Shown: positions 52,710-61,103, numbered from the stretch's first letter. The stretch: 64,000 bases of DNA from Sphingomonas yantingensis (GCF_014199325.1 NZ_JACIJJ010000001.1:1116001-1180000), one strand, 5' to 3'. Notes: generated by a model not told the origin, from the sequence alone. Numbers and translations: made by a program.

Positions 52710-53588
52710 ATGGGCGTGGTGACGAGCGAGCCGAAGAGCCTGTGGGCGCTGGGCGGCCCGCTGCTCGAGGGGCCGGTCTGGGTCGCGCGGGAAAAGGCGC
52801 TCTACTTCGTCGATATCAAGCGGCACCGCATCTATCGCCTCGATCCGGCGACGGGGGAGCGCGCGGAGTGGGCGGCCCCCGATCAGGTGGGCTTCGTCCT
52901 GCCGATCGCCGGTGGCGGGTTCGTTGCGGGACTGAAGACGGGCCTGTCGCGTTTCGATCCGAAGGACGGCAGCTTCACGCCGATCCTGTCGCCCGAACCC
53001 GATCTGCCGGGCAACCGCCTGAACGACGGCACCGTCGATGCGGCGGGTCGCCTCTGGTTCGGAAGCATGGACGATGGCGAGGGCAAGGCGACCGGCACCA
53101 TCTATCGGTATGACGGCCGGACGTGCGAGGCGACGACGCCCAAGGTTTCGATCTCGAACGGCCCGGCGGTCAGCCCCGATGGGCGGGCGCTCTATCATGT
53201 CGATACCGCGGGGCAGGTCGTGCATGCCGCGACGCTGGGCGCGGACGGGCGCCTCAGTGGCCCGCGCGTGTTCGTGCGGTTGGGCGAGGGGGAGGGGTTT
53301 CCCGACGGTCCCGTCTGCGATGCGGAAGGGTGTGTATGGATCGCGCTCTACAACGGCCACGCGGTGCGCCGCTATTCGCCGAAGGGCGAGCTTCTGGAGA
53401 CGGTGCGCTTCCCAGTCAGCGCGATCACCAAGATCGCGTTCGGTGGCCCGGACCTCAAGACCGTCTATGCCACCACCGCCGCCAAGCATCTCGATGCTGT
53501 GGGCCGCGAGAAGGAACCGCTGGCGGGCGATCTGTTCACTTTCACCGTCGACGTGCCCGGGTTCGTCCTGCCCGAGGCGCGGATCTGA
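52710..53588 (+). CDS. xylC: D-xylono-lactone lactonase (SMP-30/regucalcin family, XylC type)
   Basis: A 292-residue six-bladed beta-propeller lactonase. Metal-binding elements: LLEGPVWVAREKALYFVDI (Glu), NRLNDGTVDAAGRLWFGSMD (Asn, Asp), ISNGPAVSPDGRALYHVDT (Asn) and FPDGPVCDAEGCVWIA (Asp). It hydrolyses xylonolactone to xylonate. GGAGAG precedes the ATG at 52710, 11 bases after xylB. It ends the plus-strand operon, followed by two terminators. Confidence 0.9.
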   Translation: MGVVTSEPKSLWALGGPLLEGPVWVAREKALYFVDIKRHRIYRLDPATGERAEWAAPDQVGFVLPIAGGGFVAGLKTGLSRFDPKDGSFTPILSPEPDLPGNRLNDGTVDAAGRLWFGSMDDGEGKATGTIYRYDGRTCEATTPKVSISNGPAVSPDGRALYHVDTAGQVVHAATLGADGRLSGPRVFVRLGEGEGFPDGPVCDAEGCVWIALYNGHAVRRYSPKGELLETVRFPVSAITKIAFGGPDLKTVYATTAAKHLDAVGREKEPLAGDLFTFTVDVPGFVLPEARI

Positions 53589-53599
53589 CCCACGAAAAT

Positions 53600-53624
53600 C
53601 CCGCCCGGTAAGGGGCGGGGTTTC
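53600..53624. terminator. Bidirectional terminator between xylC and the sugar porter
   Basis: CCCGCCC-GGTAAG-GGGCGGG stem-loop, followed by GTTTCT on the plus strand and by ATTTT on the minus strand. It can end both convergent transcripts. Confidence 0.75.
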
Positions 53625-53635
53625 TGTAACCGAAC

Positions 53636-53667
53636 GGCCCGCGCTCCGACCGGAGCGCGGGCCTTTT
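53636..53667 (+). terminator. Second terminator after xylC
   Basis: A perfect 12-bp stem (GGCCCGCGCTCC/GGAGCGCGGGCC) with a GACC loop followed by TTTT, a classic intrinsic terminator for plus-strand transcripts, placed nine bases after the first. The minus-strand porter gene ends just downstream at 53672. Confidence 0.85.
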
Positions 53668-53671
53668 CGTG

Positions 53672-55078
53672 TCAGCCTTCCATCTGCTCCAGCTCGCGGC
53701 CCCGCGTCTCGTTCACCATGCGGGCGACGAAGATGTACGAGACGAACGCGCTCACCGCATAGAAGCCATAGGTGACGACCAGGCCGATGTTGGCGGCGGC
53801 CCAGGGGAAGCTGACCGAGATCGCGAAGTTCGCCAGCCACTGCGCCAGGCCGGCGAACGCCAGCGCCGAACCGCGGATCTGGTTGGGGAACATCTCGCCC
53901 AGCATCACCCACATCACCGGGCCCCAGCTGACGTTGAAGAAGATGACATAGAGGTTGGCGGCGACCAGCGCGATGATGCCCCAGTTGCCCGGCAGGCTGA
54001 CCGAGCCGTCCGCGTTCGTCACCGAATGGTGGAAGGCGAAGGCGACGGTGGCGAGCGTCACCGTCATGCCCGCTGAGCCGATCAGCAGCAGCGGCTTGCG
54101 CCCCAGCTTGTCCACCACCGCGACCGTGACCATGCAGGCGAGGATCGACAGCGTGCCCGACACGATGTTGATGAGGAGCGAGTCGCTCTCGGAGAAGCCG
54201 ACCGACTGCCACAGCACCGCGCCGTAGTAGAAGACGACGTTGATCCCGACGAGCTGCTGGAAGATGGCGAGGCCGACGCCTACCCAGACGATCGGGCGGA
54301 TGCGGCCTGACACCTTGTCGCGCAGGTCCGAGAAGCGCGGGCGGTGATCGGCCGACAGCGACTCGCGAATCTCGGCGACCTTGCGGCGGCCCTCGTCGGC
54401 ACCCAGCAGCTTGACGAGCACCGCTTCGGCCTCGTCATGTCGTCCCTTGGTGACGAGGAAGCGCGGGCTTTCGGGGATCGTCAGCAGCGCGAAGAAATAG
54501 ACCGCCGCCGGGATCGCCTGCATCCAGAACATCCAGCGCCACGCCTCGTACCCGCCCCAGAACGGCGCGGTCGAGCTGCCCGCGACGTTGGCGAGCGCCC
54601 AGTTGGCGACGAATGCGCCGGTAAGGCCGGTGATGATCATGATCTGCTGCACCGAGGCGAGGCGGCCGCGGATCGCCGCGGGTGTCACTTCGGAGATATA
54701 GGCTGGCGACAGCACCGACGCGGCACCCACGCCCAGGCCGCCGATCAGCCGCGCGACGATGAAGATCGCCGAGCTGCCCGCAACGCCCGCCAGCAGCGCG
54801 CTGATGAAGAACAGCACCGCCGACAGCATCATCACCTTCTTGCGCCCGACCACGTCCGCCAGCCGCCCGGCGGAAAAGGCGCCTGCCGCGCAGCCGATCA
54901 GGATCGCGCCGACGTTGAAACCGGTGCCGAGCGCGGAGAGGTCGAACGCGGCCTCCAGCCCCTCCTGCGTCCCGTTGATGACGCCGCTGTCGTATCCGAA
55001 CATGAAACCGCCGATCGTCGCCACCGCGACGATGGCGCCGATGAAGCCGATATTGGCTCGGTTGCCCGCCCCTTGCAT
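53672..55078 (-). CDS. Sugar:H+ symporter (MFS sugar porter, XylE type)
   Basis: A 468-residue protein with 12 transmembrane helices and sugar-porter signatures: GRLADVVGRKKVMM (D-x-GR/K), PESPRFLVTKGR (PESPR-L), QQLVGINVVFYYG in helix 7, and DKLGRKPLL. It brings xylose or a related pentose across the inner membrane. An operator candidate lies 44 bases before its ATG. Same direction as the LacI gene upstream with 87 bases between. Confidence 0.9.
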   Translation of the reverse strand: MQGAGNRANIGFIGAIVAVATIGGFMFGYDSGVINGTQEGLEAAFDLSALGTGFNVGAILIGCAAGAFSAGRLADVVGRKKVMMLSAVLFFISALLAGVAGSSAIFIVARLIGGLGVGAASVLSPAYISEVTPAAIRGRLASVQQIMIITGLTGAFVANWALANVAGSSTAPFWGGYEAWRWMFWMQAIPAAVYFFALLTIPESPRFLVTKGRHDEAEAVLVKLLGADEGRRKVAEIRESLSADHRPRFSDLRDKVSGRIRPIVWVGVGLAIFQQLVGINVVFYYGAVLWQSVGFSESDSLLINIVSGTLSILACMVTVAVVDKLGRKPLLLIGSAGMTVTLATVAFAFHHSVTNADGSVSLPGNWGIIALVAANLYVIFFNVSWGPVMWVMLGEMFPNQIRGSALAFAGLAQWLANFAISVSFPWAAANIGLVVTYGFYAVSAFVSYIFVARMVNETRGRELEQMEG

Positions 55079-55121
55079 TCCCGTCTCCCGATCGTGCGGG
55101 GCGCTTTGGCCCCGTTCTGGA

Positions 55122-55135
55122 TGTTAGCGATAACC
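55122..55135. promoter_or_regulatory. LacI-type operator candidate upstream of sugar porter
   Basis: TGTTAGCGATAACC matches TGnnAnCGnTnnCA at 13 of 14 positions (last base C). It lies between the regulator and porter genes. Confidence 0.55.
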
Positions 55136-55164
55136 TAGAGCCCCCCGCGGGCGTTTGGCAAGTG

Positions 55165-56226
55165 TCAGCGCGCCCCGCCGGCCTTGGGCGGCGGCGCGGT
55201 GGATTCGCGCACGATCAACTCGTGCGGGACGACCAGTTCCTCGCCCTCGCCGGCGTCGCCGCCGCGCTTGCGCAGGCGGGCGAGCAACATCGCGACGGCG
55301 GTTTCGGCCATCTGCGCGATCGGCTGGCGCACCGTCGTCAGTTCGGGCCAGACGTTGGTGGCAAGCGCCACGTCGTCGAAGCCGACGATGCTGATGTCGC
55401 GCGGGATGTGAAGGCCCTGCCGGTGGGCGACGCCCACGGCGGCGGCGGCCATGTCGTCGTTGGCGGCAAAGATCGCGGTGGGGCGGGGGCTCTGGCGCAG
55501 CAGCCGCTCGGTCGCCGCCAGGCCCGAGCGATAGGTGAAATAGCCCGGCTCAACGCGCATCGCCTTGGGGTCGAGGCCGGCCGCCTCGACCGCGTGGACA
55601 AAGCCGCGATAGCGCTCGGCGCTCGCCACCTGGTTGGGGTGGCCGCGGATGAAGGCGATGTCGCGGTGGCCGAGATCGATCAGGTGGCGGGTCATCGCCG
55701 CCGCCGCCTCGAAATCGTCGATGCGCACATTGTAGGTGCCCGCCTCGTGCCGCCCCATCGCCACCGCGACAGAGGGGATGCCGGCGGCGGCGAGTTCGGT
55801 GCGGACGGGTTCGGACTCGCACAGCGGCGGCGGCAGGATCACGCCCTGCACGTCGGCGCCCGCGAACTGGCGCGTCGATTCGGCCTGCTCGTCCGCGCTT
55901 TCGCCCTCGCACGGTTCCAGGACGAGGTGGCAGCCCGCACGCCGCGCGGCGGCGAGCGCGCCGATCAGGAACTGGCTGAGATAGGCGGCCGAGGGGTTGG
56001 CATAGAGCAAGCCGATCTGCGTCGCCTCACCAACGGCCAGCGAGCGGGCGGCGGGATTGGGCTTGTACTGGAGGCGCTCGATCGCCTCGGCGACGGCGAG
56101 GCGGGTGGATTCGCGGACGTTGTGGCCGCCATTGACGACGCGGCTGACCGTCATCGCCGATACCCCGGCCGCGCGCGCGACATCCTGAACCGTGACGCCG
56201 CCTTGCCCCCGCCGTGTCGCCCGCAT
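55165..56226 (-). CDS. LacI-family transcriptional regulator (XylR-like)
   Basis: A 353-residue repressor: N-terminal helix-turn-helix VTVQDVARAAGVSAMTVSRV and hinge helix KPNPAARSLA, then a periplasmic-binding-protein-like sensor domain (about 70-335) with the family's SIVGFDDVALATNVWPELTT. It most likely binds the five TGnnAnCGnTnnCA sites in this locus and is released by a xylose- or glucuronoxylan-derived ligand, as for Caulobacter XylR. No site is seen directly before its own start, but the esterase site at 56364 lies 138 bases upstream in the divergent region. Confidence 0.9.
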   Translation of the reverse strand: MRATRRGQGGVTVQDVARAAGVSAMTVSRVVNGGHNVRESTRLAVAEAIERLQYKPNPAARSLAVGEATQIGLLYANPSAAYLSQFLIGALAAARRAGCHLVLEPCEGESADEQAESTRQFAGADVQGVILPPPLCESEPVRTELAAAGIPSVAVAMGRHEAGTYNVRIDDFEAAAAMTRHLIDLGHRDIAFIRGHPNQVASAERYRGFVHAVEAAGLDPKAMRVEPGYFTYRSGLAATERLLRQSPRPTAIFAANDDMAAAAVGVAHRQGLHIPRDISIVGFDDVALATNVWPELTTVRQPIAQMAETAVAMLLARLRKRGGDAGEGEELVVPHELIVRESTAPPPKAGGAR

Positions 56227-56363
56227 TCAGTTCCTCCGTCGCGCGCTCGTTAAGGGGGCGCGTCGTTCTTGGCAAATCAGGTACGATGATCCGCCGGGCC
56301 AAGTCCCTTGGCCCGAACGATAAACCCCGCATCCAGCCCTTTCGAGGCTGGCCCTCCCATGGG

Positions 56364-56377
56364 TGATAGCGATATCA
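56364..56377. promoter_or_regulatory. LacI-type operator candidate upstream of SGNH esterase
   Basis: TGATAGCGATATCA, full match and the most symmetric of the five sites, 36 bases before the esterase ATG in the divergent region with the LacI gene. CATATATGC directly after could contain a -10 element. Confidence 0.65.
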
Positions 56378-56413
56378 TATATGCTTGGGGAGACGAAGGG
56401 GGGAGCGCGGGCG

Positions 56414-57670
56414 ATGCGGCGGACCGAGTGGGCGATAACGGGGCTGGCGCTGCTGTCCGCGGCCCCGGCATGGGCGAGCAGCTGCGGCTGGCAGCCCGCC
56501 TGGGTGTCCGCGCAGATGGTGCCGGGCGGGGATAACCGCCTGGTTTCGGGCGCAATGACCGACGCCAGCCTGCGGCAGACTGTCCGCGTGAGTGCCGGAG
56601 GGCCACGTATACGTATACGTATCTCGAATGCCTTCGGTACAAAGCCGCTGATCGTGCGGAGCGCCTCGATCGCGCGCCCTGTTCGGCCGGGCGCGGCGGC
56701 GGTGCAGACGGCAAGCCTTGTACCGATACGCTTCGGCGGCAGGGCAGGGATGGCCGTGCCGCCGGGCAGCGACTGGCTGTCCGATCCGGTCGAGATGCCG
56801 GTCGCGGCGTTCGACGACCTCTCCGTCACGCTGCACGTCGCGGGTGAGCCGGGCGAGCAGACCTCCCACCCCGGGTCGCGCGCGACCTCCTGGCTCGCCA
56901 AGGGCGATGCGACGCGCGACCCGGCGATGGCGGTCGCGGCGCCGACCGAGCACTGGTTCAACCTGTCGGGCGTCGAGGTCGAGGCGTGCGGGCGAACGGG
57001 CGCGGTCGTCGTCCTGGGCGATTCGATCACCGATGGGCGAGGGTCGACCACGAACGGCAACGACCGCTGGCCCGACCTGCTCGCCCGTCGGCTGGCGGCG
57101 GATCGGCGGACGCGGGGGATGGCGGTGCTCAATCAGGGGATCGGCGGCAACCGCGTGCTGGCCGACGGGCTCGGGCCGAGTGCGCTGGCGCGGCTCGATC
57201 GCGACGTGCTGGCGCTGGCGGGCGTGACCGACCTGATCGTGTTCGAGGGGGTGAACGATATCGGCACGCTGTCGCGCACGGAGCGGCCGATCCAGGCGGA
57301 TGCCGATGCGCTCTTCGACGCGCTCACCGGCGCCTATGCGCAGATCGCCGCGCGGGCGCGGGCGAGGGGGCTGCGTGTGCATGGCGCGACGATCACGCCG
57401 TTCGGGGCCAGCGACTATTACCACGCGACCCCGCTGATCGAGGGGCTGCGGACCCGTGTGAACGCGTGGATCCGCACGCCCGGCCATTTCGATGGCGTGA
57501 TCGACTTGGACCGAGTGGTTGCCGACCCGGCGCGGCTCGACCGGCTGGCGGCGGCGTTCGATACCGGCGACGGGCTGCACCCCAACCCGGCGGGCTTTGC
57601 GCGGATGGCGGCGGCGGTGCCCATCGGATCGCTGAAGGGCGCGGTTGCGGGCGGCGCGGCGAGGCCCTAA
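56414..57670 (+). CDS. SGNH/GDSL-family esterase, exported
   Basis: A 418-residue protein: signal peptide (MRRTEWAITGLALLSAAPAW), an N-terminal beta domain (about 25-200) and an SGNH hydrolase domain with block I VVVLGDSITDGRG, block II NQGIGGNRVL, block III VFEGVNDIG and block V DGLHPNPAGFARM, giving Ser, Gly, Asn, Asp and His. In this locus it probably removes acetyl or other ester groups from xylan or its oligomers; the ester is inferred. GGGGGAG precedes the ATG at 56414. Confidence 0.85.
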   Translation: MRRTEWAITGLALLSAAPAWASSCGWQPAWVSAQMVPGGDNRLVSGAMTDASLRQTVRVSAGGPRIRIRISNAFGTKPLIVRSASIARPVRPGAAAVQTASLVPIRFGGRAGMAVPPGSDWLSDPVEMPVAAFDDLSVTLHVAGEPGEQTSHPGSRATSWLAKGDATRDPAMAVAAPTEHWFNLSGVEVEACGRTGAVVVLGDSITDGRGSTTNGNDRWPDLLARRLAADRRTRGMAVLNQGIGGNRVLADGLGPSALARLDRDVLALAGVTDLIVFEGVNDIGTLSRTERPIQADADALFDALTGAYAQIAARARARGLRVHGATITPFGASDYYHATPLIEGLRTRVNAWIRTPGHFDGVIDLDRVVADPARLDRLAAAFDTGDGLHPNPAGFARMAAAVPIGSLKGAVAGGAARP

Positions 57671-57680
57671 TTCCCGCGGT

Positions 57681-58022
57681 GTGAATCGGCCGTCCGCCCT
57701 GTCGCCCCGTGCGCTTTTCCGCCTGATGGCGGCGGTCGTCGTGGCGCTGCTGCTGATGCCGCTCGGCATCGGTTGCGCGGGGCAGGCAGTGGCCGGCCCG
57801 GCGCCCGTCATGGCGTCGCATATGGATTGCGAGGGCAAGCGGCCACCCGCCGCGCCGGCGCATGATTGCCGGTCGGACTGCGCGCTTGCCTGCGCGGCGT
57901 TGCCGACGCCCCCGTCGCCCGAGGCGAGGGCGATGGTGGCCATGTCCGAGCCGGCGCAGCGCGTGCCCGTGTCGCTCGCGCATCTGGTCAACGGCCCCGC
58001 ACCGCCGCCGCCGCGCGGCTGA
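57681..58022 (+). CDS. Small Cys-containing exported protein before copA
   Basis: A 113-residue protein from a GTG start with a transmembrane or signal segment (LFRLMAAVVVALLLMPLGIG) and a short region with HMDCEGKRPPAAPAHDCRSD followed by CALACAALP. The His/Cys pattern (M-x-C, H-D-C, D-C, A-C) fits a metal site, and position directly before copA suggests a copper role. No named family recognised. Ten bases after the SGNH esterase, but with unlike function. Confidence 0.65.
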   Translation: MNRPSALSPRALFRLMAAVVVALLLMPLGIGCAGQAVAGPAPVMASHMDCEGKRPPAAPAHDCRSDCALACAALPTPPSPEARAMVAMSEPAQRVPVSLAHLVNGPAPPPPRG

Positions 58023-58053
58023 TCCGCTTCCGCCTTTTTGTTGACAACGGGCG

Positions 58054-58067
58054 CGCGAGCGCTCGCG
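58054..58067. promoter_or_regulatory. 14-bp perfect palindrome before copA
   Basis: CGCGAGCGCTCGCG lies 15 bases before the copA start and after a TTGACA at 58041. It could be a regulator site or an mRNA hairpin over the leader. No copper-responsive regulator gene is in the window. Confidence 0.35.
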
Positions 58068-58082
58068 GAACGGATATTTTAC

Positions 58083-59822
58083 ATGGATCTCAATCTGGAT
58101 CGCCGCGCGATGATGCGCGGCGTGGCCCTTGCCGGTGCGGGGCTGGCGCTCCCCGGCTGGGCAAGCCCCGTCTCGGCGGGCACGACCGCGCTGCCGCCCG
58201 AACTATCGGGCGAGGAAATGACGCTCACCGTGGGCCACGTCATGCGCACCGTCGACGGCAAAACGGCGCACGGTATCGGCATCAACGGCCATGCCCCAGC
58301 ACCGCTGATCCGTCTGAAGGAGGGGCAGCGTGTCCGTATCCATGTCGAGAACAGCCTCGACGAGGAAACCTCGATCCACTGGCACGGCCTGATCCTGCCG
58401 TTCCAGATGGACGGCGTGCCGGGCGTGAGCTTCCCCGGCATCCCGGCGCGCGGGCGCTTCACCTACGACTTCCCGGTGATCCAGTCGGGCACCTACTGGT
58501 ATCACAGCCATTCGGGGCTTCAGGAGCAGATGGGCCATTACGGGCCGATCCTGATCGATCCTGCGGGCGCCGATCCGGTCGCCTTCGACCGCGAGCATGT
58601 GGTGATGCTGTCGGACCACAGCCCGCTTCATCCGCACGCGATCTTTCGCAAGCTGAAGCTCGAGCCCGGCTACTTCAATCGCCAGCGCCAGACGATCGGC
58701 GGGCTGCTGGCGGGTCGCGACCAGAAGGCGGGGGAGCGTGTCGAATGGGGCGCGATGCGGATGGACCCCACCGACATCGCCGACGTGACCGCCACGACCT
58801 ACACCTATCTCGTCAACGGGCACGGCCCCGCCGACAACTGGACCGCGCTGTTCAAGCCGGGCGAGCGGGTGCGGCTGCGCTTCGTCAACGCCAGCGCGAT
58901 GACGACGTTCAACGTGCGCATTCCGGGCCTCGCCATGAGCGTCGTTGCAGCGGACGGGCTGAACATCCGTCCCGTCGAGGTCGACGAGTTCCAGTTCGCG
59001 CCCGCCGAAACCTATGACGTGGTGGTGGTGCCCGCCGAGGATCGCGCTTTCACCATCGTCGGCGAGAGCATCGACCGCTCGGGCATGGCGCGCGCGACAC
59101 TCGCGCCGCGCGTCGGCATGACCGCGCCCGTCCCGCCGCTGCGTCGTCGGCCGGTCGCGACGATGACCGACATGGGCATGGGGGCGATGGCGATGGGCGG
59201 CGATTGCCCGCCCGAGCATGCCGCGATGGGGCATTGCGCGCCCTCCGGTGCCGGACATTCGATGGACCATTCGATGCGCGACTTCACCCCCGCGCCCGGC
59301 GTGAAGCGCGATCCGGGCGTCCAGACGATCTCGCCGATGCCCGCCGACCGCACCGATTACCCGGGGCAGGGGCTGGAGGATGTCGGCCACCGCACGCTCA
59401 ACTACCGAATGCTGGAGGCGCTGGTGCCCAACCCGGACATGCGCGCGCCGGGGCGGGAGATCGTCATCCACCTGACCGGCAACATGGAACGCTATATGTG
59501 GAGCTTCGACGGCATGAAGTTCGCACATGTCGACAAGCCCATCCCGATGCGCAGCGGCGAGCGGGTGCGAGTGACGCTGATCAACGACACGATGATGGGC
59601 CATCCCATCCACCTGCACGGCCATTTCTTCGAACTGGTGACGGGCAAGGGCGACCATGCGCCCCGCAAGCACACCGTCCTCGTCCAGCCCGGCGGCAAGG
59701 TAAGCTGGGACGTGACCGCTCAGCCCGGTGACTGGGCGTTCCACTGCCACATGCTCTATCACATGCATGCCGGGATGATGCAGGTCGTCCAGGTCCGCGA
59801 CGCCGGGGGGAAGGTGGCATGA
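58083..59822 (+). CDS. copA: Multicopper oxidase CopA (copper resistance)
   Basis: A 579-residue Tat-exported multicopper oxidase: DRRAMMRGVALAGAG signal, three cupredoxin domains, and the copper ligands HWHG, WYHSHSG, HPIHLHGH and HCHMLYHMHAGMM. A Met/His-rich insert (about 360-400) has MTDMGMGAMAMGGD then CPPEHAAMGHCAPSG and SMDHSM. It oxidises Cu(I) to Cu(II) in the periplasm. The start MDLNLDRRAMM at 58083 is preferred to 58038. Overlaps copB by four bases. Confidence 0.94.
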   Translation: MDLNLDRRAMMRGVALAGAGLALPGWASPVSAGTTALPPELSGEEMTLTVGHVMRTVDGKTAHGIGINGHAPAPLIRLKEGQRVRIHVENSLDEETSIHWHGLILPFQMDGVPGVSFPGIPARGRFTYDFPVIQSGTYWYHSHSGLQEQMGHYGPILIDPAGADPVAFDREHVVMLSDHSPLHPHAIFRKLKLEPGYFNRQRQTIGGLLAGRDQKAGERVEWGAMRMDPTDIADVTATTYTYLVNGHGPADNWTALFKPGERVRLRFVNASAMTTFNVRIPGLAMSVVAADGLNIRPVEVDEFQFAPAETYDVVVVPAEDRAFTIVGESIDRSGMARATLAPRVGMTAPVPPLRRRPVATMTDMGMGAMAMGGDCPPEHAAMGHCAPSGAGHSMDHSMRDFTPAPGVKRDPGVQTISPMPADRTDYPGQGLEDVGHRTLNYRMLEALVPNPDMRAPGREIVIHLTGNMERYMWSFDGMKFAHVDKPIPMRSGERVRVTLINDTMMGHPIHLHGHFFELVTGKGDHAPRKHTVLVQPGGKVSWDVTAQPGDWAFHCHMLYHMHAGMMQVVQVRDAGGKVA

Positions 59823-61006
59823 GCGCGCTGATCCTCGCCGCCGCGCTCGCCGCCGCGCCCCAGCATTCGATGCCGGGCATGGCGATGCCCATGGCCTGCA
59901 CGCCCGAGCACGCCGCGATGGGCCATTGCAAGATGCCCGCGGCAAAGGCGAAGCCGAAGCCCAGGTCGCCCGCGAAGCCGAAAGCCGCGTCGAAGCGTGC
60001 TGCGGTGCCAACGCGGAAGCCTGCGGCAAAGTCGGTGGCGCCCGCCGCTTCCGCGGCGTCGTCCTGCACGGCCGAGCATGCGGCGATGGGGCATTGCACG
60101 ATGCCAGCGCCCGCGCCGGTCGCCGCAACGCCGGTCTGCACGCCCGAGCATGCGGCGATGGGCCATTGCGCCATGCCCGCTACCGCCGCGCCGAACGGCG
60201 GTGATCCGGCCTGTCCGTCAGAACACGCCGCCATGGGGCATTGTACCCCCGCCGCGCGGAACGAAGTCGGCAACGCACCGGCGCCCGCCGCCTTTCCCGA
60301 CCTCGCAGCTTCGACCTTCTACGGCGAGGAGGCAATGACCACCGCGTCCAAAGCGCTCAGGCGCGAGCATGGAGGGATGGCGTTCAATCAGGTCATGCTC
60401 AACCTTGCCGAAGTCGCGGTTCGTAGCGGCCGCGACGGCTATCGCTGGGATGGCGACGCTTGGTTCGGCGGGGACGTCGACCGGCTGGTGCTGAAGTCCG
60501 AAGGGGAGGGCCGGTTCGGCGACCGCCTGGACGAGGCGGAAGTGCAGGCGCTCTATTCGCGTGCGGTGGGGCCGTATGAGAATGTGCAACTCGGCGTTCG
60601 GCAGGACCTGGGTGCGGGTGCCCGACGGACGTACGCCAGCGCGGGGTTTGAGGCGCTGGCCCCCTATTGGTTCGATGTCGAGGCGACCGCCTTCCTGTCC
60701 GACAAGGGCGAGCTGTTCGGCCGGGCCGAGGCCTATGTCGATCAGCGGCTGACCAACTGGTGGGTGCTGCAACCGCGGGTCGAGGTCGAGCTGTCGGCAC
60801 AGGACGTGCCGGCGCTCCGCCTTGGTTCGGGAGTCACTCGGGCGGAGGCGGGGCTGCGCCTGCGTTACGAATGGAAGCGCGAGGTCGCGCCCTATGTCGG
60901 CGTGTCGTGGGAGCGGCGGTTCGGCGACACCGCGCGATTTGCGCGCGCGGACGGCGAGGGGACGGGCGGCTTCGCGTTCGTCGCGGGGCTGCGCGCCTGG
61001 TTCTAG
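59819..61006 (+). CDS. copB: Copper resistance protein B with repeated metal motif
   Basis: A 395-residue outer-membrane protein. After a short signal-like N-terminus come four copies of C-x2-EHAAMGHC (near residues 26, 83, 107 and 130) spaced by Ala/Pro/Lys linkers. The CopB beta-barrel follows: EEAMTTASKALRREHGGMAF, YRWDGDAWFGGDVDRL, LGVRQDLGAGARRTYASAGF, and a terminal GLRAWF with aromatic end. CopB exports or sequesters copper at the outer membrane. The repeat number is unusual; the same motif occurs once in CopA. Confidence 0.92.
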   Translation: MSALILAAALAAAPQHSMPGMAMPMACTPEHAAMGHCKMPAAKAKPKPRSPAKPKAASKRAAVPTRKPAAKSVAPAASAASSCTAEHAAMGHCTMPAPAPVAATPVCTPEHAAMGHCAMPATAAPNGGDPACPSEHAAMGHCTPAARNEVGNAPAPAAFPDLAASTFYGEEAMTTASKALRREHGGMAFNQVMLNLAEVAVRSGRDGYRWDGDAWFGGDVDRLVLKSEGEGRFGDRLDEAEVQALYSRAVGPYENVQLGVRQDLGAGARRTYASAGFEALAPYWFDVEATAFLSDKGELFGRAEAYVDQRLTNWWVLQPRVEVELSAQDVPALRLGSGVTRAEAGLRLRYEWKREVAPYVGVSWERRFGDTARFARADGEGTGGFAFVAGLRAWF

Positions 61007-61015
61007 ATGAGCGTC

Positions 61016-61088
61016 ATCCCAGCGGAAGCTGGGATCGTTCGGTTCTTGGGCGCCGTGCTGCGGCCAGAGGCCCCAGCCTTCGCTGGGG
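61016..61088. repeat. REP-like inverted hairpin pair, locus E
   Basis: ATCCCAGC-GGAA-GCTGGGAT (61016-61035) and inverted CCCCAGC-CTTC-GCTGGGG (61071-61088). It lies between convergent copB and the flavoprotein gene. The stems differ from loci A-D by compensated bases. Confidence 0.8.
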
Positions 61089-61103
61089 CGACGTGCTCGC
61101 GGT

